Made by a program: the position numbers and the translations under genes. 64,000 bases of DNA from Calditrichia bacterium (GTDB lineage: Bacteria; Calditrichota; Calditrichia; RBG-13-44-9; J075), in contig JANQRS010000051.1 in the NCBI GenBank assembly GCA_028284445.1, forward strand, positions 124,001 to 188,000. Direction: 5' to 3'. Shown piece by piece: positions 50,426 to 57,769 of the stretch; the stretch's first letter is position 1, and every line of letters starts with the position of its first letter. The notes under the pieces are model-generated. The model saw only the letters and a list, made by a program, of their open reading frames with translations. It was not told the DNA's origin and ran no database searches.

Positions 50426-53400
50426 CTAGTCGCCCAACAGTGCCGGATTAAATTTGTATCCCTTGTAATTCACCTTAAACAACGCGCTATATAATGCCGG
50501 AATGAACACAAGGGTGATGATGGTTCCGAATAACAATCCGACCATAATGCTCACCGCCATGCCTTCCCACATCTCTCCCCCGCTCATATATAGCGGTATC
50601 AGTCCAAGCACCGTCGTAAAGGTGGCCAGCAAAATTGGACGGAAGCGCTGCAGGCAAGCCGCAATTACTGAATCCTGATCGCTGCGCTTCAAAGTATTTT
50701 GCTCGATTTCCATACGGTCAATTAACACAATCGCATTGTTAATCACAATCCCGGCCAGCGATATCACTCCGAGAAATGGCATAAAACCAAAGGGCTCCTG
50801 GAAAACCAGCAGACCGATGACAACACCAATAACCGCCAGCGGGATGGTCATAGTGACCATAGCCATTTTACGAAAGGAATTGAACTGAATGATCAAGAGT
50901 AGCACAATAATAAACCCGGAGAGCGGCAAATAGGCGATTACCGCACCCATATTTTCTGCGGTATTTTCTGCATCACCACCGAGCTTATACGTATAGCCTT
51001 CCGGCCATTGGGCAGCCTGTTCATTCAGCCAGGGCGTTAGTTCAGCCGTAATTGCCGAGGCATTGCCATCTTCGCGGAGCTCACTGGATATATTAATCGT
51101 GCGGCGCAAATCCAGACGTTTCAATTTCGCATACTGCCATTGGGGAATAATCTGTGCCACCTGCGCCAGCGGTGCACTCTTCCCGGAGTTTTGCGCAAAC
51201 ACGTTCAGTGTTTCCAATGACTCCAGGTTTAGCTGCTGACTCGTTTCTCCTCGCATATAAATCGGAATCGACTTATCGTCCTCGCGATATTCCCCGGTTT
51301 GAAAGCCATCAAGGGCAGTTTCAAGGGAGGTGGCAATGTCCTGACTGGTAATCCCGGCCGCCTGGGCGCGATTCTGATCAATATCTATCACCAGCTTTTT
51401 GCTCTTAGGTCCCCAATCGTCCTTGACGTTCTTGGTCCCATAGATCTGACTGAGCTGTTGCTTAACGGACTCAGCAATGCTTGTCAACTGATCCGGGTCC
51501 GGTCCGGAAATTTTCACTTCGATGGGCACACCGCCACCACCGGCGCCAAGAAAAGCAACCTTGATATCAGCGTTCGGGAATCTACTGAAGCACCAGGCGT
51601 CAAGGCGGCGGACCATTTCGCCGTTTACCGCGGCATCCGAGGTATTGACCAGCATATGGGCATAGCTGGAATTTGCTTCATCCGGAGAATAACCAAGATC
51701 ATAAGACTCCGGGCCTTCGCCGACATAGCTTGACCAGTCCGTAATCCCGTCGCTGCGATCTGCATTAACAAGCAGCGAATCGTTGATAAATGCCTCAATG
51801 CCCTCTACAATTTCAGCAGTCCGCTCAATTTTGGTACCGAGCGGTAAATTGATATCGACCGTAATCATATTGCGATCGCTATCGGGAAAGAAGACAAAGG
51901 CCACTTTCGTAAATCCGTAAAGCGAGACGATAAACGCAAGCAAAATTCCGCCAATAACCTTCCACTTATTACTAAGTGCGATGAGAATCAAATCTTTATA
52001 ATAAACCTTGAGTTTAGCGATAATACGATCAACAAAACCGGGCTTTTTTGTACCCTTCGGTTCAATCTTCAGGAACATAAAACAGAACATGGTAATCACA
52101 GTCAAGGCGATAAACCAGGAAGAGAGCAGCGCCAAAGAAATCACCACAAAGATCGGCCCGACAATGTCACCCATGGTCGATTCAGCGAGGTAAAACGCCA
52201 GGAAGGCGGCTGATGTTGTCAAGGTGGAGATCAATAGCGGTGTAAAAAGTTCCGAGCAGGCTTCGATTGCCGCCTGGCGAGCCTTGATCCCTTCCTCCAT
52301 TTTCACCATGATGGTCTCCGCGACAACAATCGCATTGTCGACCATCATCCCCAAGGCCATGATTAAGGCCGCCAGGGTTACTTGATTGAGGCCCATGTTA
52401 ATCAGTCCCATCAACATCAAGGTCATCACCACCACAATTGGTATCAAGCTGGCGATAACCATGCCCGAACGAATACCGAGGAAAATCAACATCACCGCCA
52501 GTACAATCCCAACGGACTGCAGCAGGTTGTTGACAAAATCACTGATCTTAAAATCAATGTATGTATCAATCGACGCCAAACGTGACAGTTCTAAACCAAC
52601 CGGGAGTTTCTCCTGCCAGGCGGCAACCACGCGATCAACATCCTGCCCAAGCTGAATGACGTTGGCGCCGGCTTTCAGGTTAATGTGAATCGAGATGGCA
52701 TCACGGCCGTTCATGCGTACCCGCTGCCGCGCGGGATCGATATAACCTTTGCTGATCCTGGTAATGTCTTCAAGGGGGATCAGTTGCGTGCGATTGCTCC
52801 CCACCGGTACAAGCAGACGACGAATATCTTCCACGGAATTGAAATTACCGGTAGGTTCCAGAATGATGCGCTCATCATTGAGCCCAATTTGTCCCCCGGA
52901 ACTCAGAATATTGGTCGTTCCGATATATTGCTGTAGTTGACTGGCAGACAAGCTGTATTCACGCAGGCGGGCATTGTCAAATTCTACAAAGATGCGTTCG
53001 TCCTGCACACCGCCCAATTCAACTTTGGCAGCATCCGGCAGCTTGATGAAATCGTCGCGGATATCATCAGCATATTCTTTCATCTGGGCATAGCTGAATC
53101 CATCGGAGCTGAGGCCAACCGCAATACCATAGACGTCGCCGACGCCATCGTCGTTCAGCTTGGGATTTACCCCCTGCGGTAATCCCTTGAGGTCGTTTAG
53201 CTTTCGCCGCAGCCTATCCCACACCGACTGTAAGTCGTTCGGCGCCACTTCATCTTTGAGGACAACAGACACCACAGATAAACCGGTTCGGGAAGTGCTG
53301 CTAACTTCCTTAAGCTCCGGCAATTCCTGGGCAACTTTCTCGATCTTATCGGTGACCAGCAGCTCGACACGCTCCGGACTGGCGCCCGGGAATTGCGATA

Positions 53401-53542
53401 CAACCGTGGCAACTCGAATGGTGTAAGGCGGCATGCTATCACGAGGCAAACTTTGATACATCGCCAGCCCCATGATCAAGATCATTGCCAACACCAGAAA
53501 GGTGATTCGATTCTTCTCAATGGAAAATTGGGCAAGATTCAT
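50426..53542 (-). CDS. RND-family efflux permease (AcrB-like)
   Basis: A 1038-residue inner-membrane proton antiporter. The N-terminus NRITFLVLAMILIMGLAMYQSLPRD, the SQFPGASPERVELLVTDKIE pore-domain start and the TM4 block LIMALGMMVDNAIVVAE with its proton-relay Asp identify the HAE1/AcrB class. Two large periplasmic loops (about 33-325 and 560-860) and twelve helices are present; the second half repeats the pattern (SLAGIVINNAIVLIDRME). It pumps drugs, detergents or metabolites through the TolC partner. It lies 37 bp after the adaptor gene. Confidence 0.97.
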   Translation of the reverse strand: MNLAQFSIEKNRITFLVLAMILIMGLAMYQSLPRDSMPPYTIRVATVVSQFPGASPERVELLVTDKIEKVAQELPELKEVSSTSRTGLSVVSVVLKDEVAPNDLQSVWDRLRRKLNDLKGLPQGVNPKLNDDGVGDVYGIAVGLSSDGFSYAQMKEYADDIRDDFIKLPDAAKVELGGVQDERIFVEFDNARLREYSLSASQLQQYIGTTNILSSGGQIGLNDERIILEPTGNFNSVEDIRRLLVPVGSNRTQLIPLEDITRISKGYIDPARQRVRMNGRDAISIHINLKAGANVIQLGQDVDRVVAAWQEKLPVGLELSRLASIDTYIDFKISDFVNNLLQSVGIVLAVMLIFLGIRSGMVIASLIPIVVVMTLMLMGLINMGLNQVTLAALIMALGMMVDNAIVVAETIMVKMEEGIKARQAAIEACSELFTPLLISTLTTSAAFLAFYLAESTMGDIVGPIFVVISLALLSSWFIALTVITMFCFMFLKIEPKGTKKPGFVDRIIAKLKVYYKDLILIALSNKWKVIGGILLAFIVSLYGFTKVAFVFFPDSDRNMITVDINLPLGTKIERTAEIVEGIEAFINDSLLVNADRSDGITDWSSYVGEGPESYDLGYSPDEANSSYAHMLVNTSDAAVNGEMVRRLDAWCFSRFPNADIKVAFLGAGGGGVPIEVKISGPDPDQLTSIAESVKQQLSQIYGTKNVKDDWGPKSKKLVIDIDQNRAQAAGITSQDIATSLETALDGFQTGEYREDDKSIPIYMRGETSQQLNLESLETLNVFAQNSGKSAPLAQVAQIIPQWQYAKLKRLDLRRTINISSELREDGNASAITAELTPWLNEQAAQWPEGYTYKLGGDAENTAENMGAVIAYLPLSGFIIVLLLIIQFNSFRKMAMVTMTIPLAVIGVVIGLLVFQEPFGFMPFLGVISLAGIVINNAIVLIDRMEIEQNTLKRSDQDSVIAACLQRFRPILLATFTTVLGLIPLYMSGGEMWEGMAVSIMVGLLFGTIITLVFIPALYSALFKVNYKGYKFNPALLGD

Positions 53543-53579
53543 TTCGCTTATTTATCCTTATAGACGTTGGATTTGATTT

Positions 53580-54656
53580 CTATTGAAGTCTGACTTCCTG
53601 TCCATCCAGTAGGGTTTGCAGTCCGGCAACTGCAATACGCTGCCCGGCCTGTAACCCGCTTCTGATCTCGAATCCATCCGAAGTCAAGGGCCCAATTGTT
53701 ACCCGCTGCTTCTTTACAGTGGTTGCTACGCCCTGTTGATTCACAAGAAACACGAAACGGCCATCGCTGTCCTCGCCGACGGCATGAGCCGGCACAATCA
53801 GGGTTTTCTTCGTATCGTCACTCCCGCCAAGATCGAAGGTAACATTTGCCGCCATACCGGTGCGTATTTCGGAAGAGGGATTTAGTACCGTGACCCGGAC
53901 AGGATAGGTCGAGGTGCCGGCATCAACTGAAGGGGACACCTCGCTGATTTGCCCTTGAAAAGCCTTGTCGCCAATGGCGGGAAAGGCGACATCTACTTTC
54001 ATATCGCGTCGAACCAGATTGATAACGCTTTCCGGCAGCCCGATTGAAATCTCCATATCGGTCCCGGCGTTAAGAATCGCAACCACTTGGCCCGGATTAA
54101 CGTTCTCATCAACCTCGGCATTCACCGCGGCAATAATACCGTCTTCCGGGGCATAAAGAAAGCCAAAGTTGACCTGTTCTTTTTGAATTGCCACACTGCG
54201 ACGAGTCGATTCATAGCTCTGCTCAGCAGTACGGAAAGAATTCTTGGCGGCCTCAAAGTCGCGAAGCGAGGCACTACCCTTTTCGTAGAGGGAGCGAATA
54301 CGGTTCAGGCTCAATTTGGCGGTGTTCATCTGGGAGGCAGCGCTGTTTAGCGAAGACAAGGCGCTTTCATAATTGAGGTTGGCCTGCACATTGTCCAGAC
54401 GACCTAACAGGTCTCCCTTTTTGACGCGCTGCCCAAGCTGGACGTCAAATCGCGTAATGATGCCACCGGAACGAAAGCTCAAATTGACAATTTTATCTGT
54501 CCGGGCGGTTCCGCTAAAAGTTCTCACTTTGGCACCGCCCAGGTAGCCCACCTCTTGATGCAGGATTGGACGAACCACCTTTTTCACAGCCTGCTCACCA
54601 TCGCCGCAGGACAGCACGATCAGGAATACAATAAGAAGTATTGCAGGATTCTTCAT
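53580..54656 (-). CDS. RND efflux periplasmic adaptor (membrane fusion protein)
   Basis: A 358-residue adaptor of the AcrA/MdtA type with lipoprotein signal MKNPAILLIVFLIVLSC (lipidated Cys17). Lipoyl halves are at FRSGGIITRFDVQLGQRVKKGD (about 60-82) and NFGFLYAPEDGIIAAVNAEVDENVNPGQ (about 163-190), separated by an alpha-hairpin (85-155), then beta-barrel and membrane-proximal domains ending LQAGQRIAVAGLQTLLDG. It links the inner-membrane pump to the TolC-like fusion encoded just upstream (36-bp gap). Confidence 0.95.
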   Translation of the reverse strand: MKNPAILLIVFLIVLSCGDGEQAVKKVVRPILHQEVGYLGGAKVRTFSGTARTDKIVNLSFRSGGIITRFDVQLGQRVKKGDLLGRLDNVQANLNYESALSSLNSAASQMNTAKLSLNRIRSLYEKGSASLRDFEAAKNSFRTAEQSYESTRRSVAIQKEQVNFGFLYAPEDGIIAAVNAEVDENVNPGQVVAILNAGTDMEISIGLPESVINLVRRDMKVDVAFPAIGDKAFQGQISEVSPSVDAGTSTYPVRVTVLNPSSEIRTGMAANVTFDLGGSDDTKKTLIVPAHAVGEDSDGRFVFLVNQQGVATTVKKQRVTIGPLTSDGFEIRSGLQAGQRIAVAGLQTLLDGQEVRLQ

Positions 54657-54692
54657 AGAATTATCCTCTCAGGTTCTTGCCTGTATATCAGA

Positions 54693-57029
54693 TTAATTTC
54701 TATCATCATAGTTGCTCAAAAATGCATCATACCGACTTTGAAAGGCGGCGTTCTCGGCATCGCTTTTCATAAAGAAGTAGTGTCCGAGAAAGCGTTCCAA
54801 CTGCAAGGCATTCAACAGAAAATTGTAAACGGCATTGGAACTGGCCAGCTGCGCCTGCAGGTAGTTATTTTGCGCATCAATTAACTCTACCACTGTTACC
54901 GCCCCATTGGAGTAAGCGGTTTGGGTTAATTCCAGGCTCTCGCGAGCCGTTTCTTCCGAGACGCGTGAGAGCTCTATATTGGAAATTTGATTGACCAGGT
55001 TCAACACAGCGTTATTGATATTGGCAGCTATGGCCAGTTCGACATTGTCCATGTTGAGCAATAGTTGATCACGCTGAACAACTGCGATCTGGCGATTAAT
55101 GTTGAACTGATTTTGCTGGAAAATCGGAATGGATAAAGATACACCAACGCTGTAAATCCCTTGCGGATCGGGATCGAGGCTACCTGTCCCCCATTGGTCA
55201 AAAGTATAGTTATACGACCCTTGAGCTACAGCCGTCGGCAAGAAACGCAGAATACCGTTGGATCTAATATTTCGTTCTGTTGCAGCAAGATTATGTTCCA
55301 GCGCGGCAACTTCCGGTGAATTGCGAACCGCCTCTTCCACCAGGAATTCTGTAAAGACCCGATGCTGGACAGGATTGTCCAGCGTCTCCGCCAAACGCCG
55401 GTAATTATATCTCTCAAAAACGCCCTCGCCCAGCGCCGCATCGACGACGTCAATTTCATAGAGGATATCATTGTTCAAAAGCTGATTTATCGAGTGAAAT
55501 GCCTGCTGCAGGCGATTGATCGCTTCTACAAAAGTCTGGGTATTTTGCGCCATCTGGCTGCGAAAACGCAGCACGTCCGATTTGCCACTCTGACCGGCTT
55601 CAAAATTCTGTTCAGCAATGCGCAGGTTGCGTTTGGTCAACTCCAGGTTCTGTCCCTGAATTTGCACGTTTACCTTGTTAATCAAGGCATTGAAATAAGC
55701 GTTCCCGGCATTAAGAATACCGTCCAGCTCATTGGCATTATAGGTTTCCTGCTGCGCCTTCTTAATATGCCCCAGCACAGAAATTCCAGCGTTCGCTGCT
55801 TCTGAGAAAAGCGTCTGCTGCAGGGATAATACCCCACTGGCAGAATATTCCGGATTGCCAAAGGTCGCTACCCGCTCATCCAGGTGCGACACGGTTGCGG
55901 ATGCGCTCAGATTTGGCAGGTAATTGCTTTTGGCGCTTTTCAAATCCTGCATCGCCAATAGCACATCCTTCTTATCTGCTGCCAGACTGATATTCTTATC
56001 GAGCAATTCATTTACCACGCCGAGCAAATCATAGCGTTTTTCGGCAATGGCATTTTTCATTTCACCTACGAAGTTGATATTCGTGATCAGGCTGTATTTG
56101 ATAGGGATTCCGACCTGTTGAGCGGTGTTGAAATTCATAGTGAGGATATTGTCGAAATCAATATAAATCGGCAATTCAGCCAGCGGCGTACCGTTGATAT
56201 GCGCCTCAACCGACAGGGCAATACGCCGCACAAATTGATCGAGATTCTCCGCCGGTTGATTGCTGGCCATTAAGCCATTTTCGACGTCGCGAATATTTGT
56301 AGCGGTCATTGACGGCAAGCGACGATAAATCAGGTTGCGGCTCAATTCCTGGATATCTTCGTCAGAGAGGAAAAAACCACCGGCCAGGTAGAGGGCATCA
56401 ATATCATTCAAGCCGGCAATGATATCATCAACCGCTGTGAAGGGAATTAATTTGTAACCGGCCTTAAGCTGCGCCAGCTCACGATCAAATGTTTCCTTAA
56501 TCGGCAGCACTTCAATAAAGGGTTTCTCAATCGCAATTCCGACCCGCCGGAAATCGGACAATTCCTTCAGCTTATTTAAATCGTTTTGGTATGATTGTGA
56601 AGCGATCAGGTAGGTGAAATTGGGGATTCCGGACACCTGACGCTCCACATCCAGCGCAACCATATCCTTATTAACAGCACCAAAGAGAATGGTGGGCTTC
56701 CGGTGCGTTTCCTGCTTACTAACGACCACATTGTTCAAGACCCCAAAGGCCAGGATAATATCAATGTCGCTATTGAGCATATCCTGATAATTTTTTTCAG
56801 CACGCTGCAGGTTGTATTCGTTGGTGAGAATTCCATTATCCGGAAAACGCAGAACCGCGTCTTCACCCACCACCGCGCGGATTTCTTCCTGCATTTTTAT
56901 CAGCAGCGGACGTAATTCCGGCACGTTCACATCTATCAACATGCCGATCGAATACTCCTTCGTCGGCTGCGGTAAAGCGACAGTAGAAAAGCAAAAAAGA
57001 GCGAAAAGAAGCATCTTCTTGATAGTCAT
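54693..57029 (-). CDS. Periplasmic binding domain fused to TolC-family outer-membrane channel
   Basis: A 778-residue exported protein in one frame. After a signal peptide (FALFCFSTVALPQP), residues about 26-315 resemble the ABC-transporter substrate-binding (TrpX-like, PF04392-type) fold: YSIGMLIDVNVPEL, DIILAFGVLNN, TILFGAVNKD, RRVGIAIEK, DALYLAGGFFLSDED. From about 330 to 755 it is a TolC family channel with long helices, two related halves and QTLFSEAANAG, FEAGQSGKSDVLRF, LTQTAYSNGAVTVVELIDAQNNYLQAQ. TolC proteins normally lack a binding domain, so the fusion may select substrate at the channel entrance. ATG 57029 is preferred over GTG 57035. Confidence 0.88.
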   Translation of the reverse strand: MTIKKMLLFALFCFSTVALPQPTKEYSIGMLIDVNVPELRPLLIKMQEEIRAVVGEDAVLRFPDNGILTNEYNLQRAEKNYQDMLNSDIDIILAFGVLNNVVVSKQETHRKPTILFGAVNKDMVALDVERQVSGIPNFTYLIASQSYQNDLNKLKELSDFRRVGIAIEKPFIEVLPIKETFDRELAQLKAGYKLIPFTAVDDIIAGLNDIDALYLAGGFFLSDEDIQELSRNLIYRRLPSMTATNIRDVENGLMASNQPAENLDQFVRRIALSVEAHINGTPLAELPIYIDFDNILTMNFNTAQQVGIPIKYSLITNINFVGEMKNAIAEKRYDLLGVVNELLDKNISLAADKKDVLLAMQDLKSAKSNYLPNLSASATVSHLDERVATFGNPEYSASGVLSLQQTLFSEAANAGISVLGHIKKAQQETYNANELDGILNAGNAYFNALINKVNVQIQGQNLELTKRNLRIAEQNFEAGQSGKSDVLRFRSQMAQNTQTFVEAINRLQQAFHSINQLLNNDILYEIDVVDAALGEGVFERYNYRRLAETLDNPVQHRVFTEFLVEEAVRNSPEVAALEHNLAATERNIRSNGILRFLPTAVAQGSYNYTFDQWGTGSLDPDPQGIYSVGVSLSIPIFQQNQFNINRQIAVVQRDQLLLNMDNVELAIAANINNAVLNLVNQISNIELSRVSEETARESLELTQTAYSNGAVTVVELIDAQNNYLQAQLASSNAVYNFLLNALQLERFLGHYFFMKSDAENAAFQSRYDAFLSNYDDRN

Positions 57030-57076
57030 AGGCACTCACTAAATGACAAAACCATTTAACATACAGTGAATTTTAT

Positions 57077-57105
57077 TTGACAGTGTCAATATAAACAAGT
57101 ATATT
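57077..57105 (+). promoter_or_regulatory. Palindromic operator overlapping the divergent TetR/efflux promoters
   Basis: TTGACA-G-TGTCAA at 57077-57089 is a perfect palindrome that places a -35 hexamer on both strands. On the plus strand TATATT (57100-57105) follows at exactly 17 nt, giving a strong promoter for the TetR gene, with the start point near 57112. On the minus strand the same palindrome gives TTGACA (57089-57084) toward the TolC-fusion gene with a weaker -10 (CTGTAT at 57066-57061). A TetR dimer on this site would block both promoters. Confidence 0.7.
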
Positions 57106-57123
57106 TTTCTGTCAAGGACTGAA

Positions 57124-57732
57124 ATGAATCTTTACTCAAGAAATGGAATTATGACGAATTCTGAGAAACAGGATCTGCGCGTTCAACGCACCCGGCATTC
57201 ACTGCGTCAGGCGTTACAGGAATTAATGGCCGAGAAATCATATGAAGATATCACTATTGGCGAAATTACCAAACGGGCATTCGTGGCGCGACAGACTTTT
57301 TACATGCACTATGAAACCAAGAACGATTTACTGGTCAGTCTCTTTGGTGACATTTTCACCCAACATCAACGCGAAAAGTTTGAGGACTTTGTAAAGGGTG
57401 ATCGGAACATATGCGATATGGCCGAGAGTTTTTTTGACTTTTGGAAGCCGCACCGTGACAAACTGAAGTTCATTTTCGAAGCCAATGCCGACCACGAATT
57501 GCTGAATGCCCTGCGCGGCAACTTTCAATATTTTCACCAACGAATGGTAGAATTGAACAAGAAAGATAATACCCGGCTTGCACCCTATGCCCAGGAAGTC
57601 ATTACGCTAACGTCTTTCTCACTGCTAAAAAGATGGGTGCTGCACGATGACGAAGATTTAGCCGGACAACTGTCTGTTTTTCTCTGTGATATCGCCACTG
57701 CCATTGATACCGCCATGCGGAAAAACTGCTAA
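57124..57732 (+). CDS. TetR/AcrR-family transcriptional regulator
   Basis: A 202-residue repressor. The N-terminal helix-turn-helix is RTRHSLRQALQELMAEKSYEDITIGEITKRAFVARQTFYMHYETKNDLL (residues about 23-71), the standard TetR DNA-binding block including the TFYxHYxTKxDLL ending; the rest is a helical ligand domain. It is divergent from the TolC-fusion/adaptor/RND/K+ channel operon and probably represses both directions through the palindrome at 57077-57089, which overlaps its own -35. AAGGA 5-6 nt before the ATG at 57124 supports that start; the leader is only about 12 nt. The inducer is unknown. Confidence 0.94.
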   Translation: MNLYSRNGIMTNSEKQDLRVQRTRHSLRQALQELMAEKSYEDITIGEITKRAFVARQTFYMHYETKNDLLVSLFGDIFTQHQREKFEDFVKGDRNICDMAESFFDFWKPHRDKLKFIFEANADHELLNALRGNFQYFHQRMVELNKKDNTRLAPYAQEVITLTSFSLLKRWVLHDDEDLAGQLSVFLCDIATAIDTAMRKNC

Positions 57733-57769
57733 AAAAGGTGCTTAACCCCCACGAATATCGGAGACCAGC

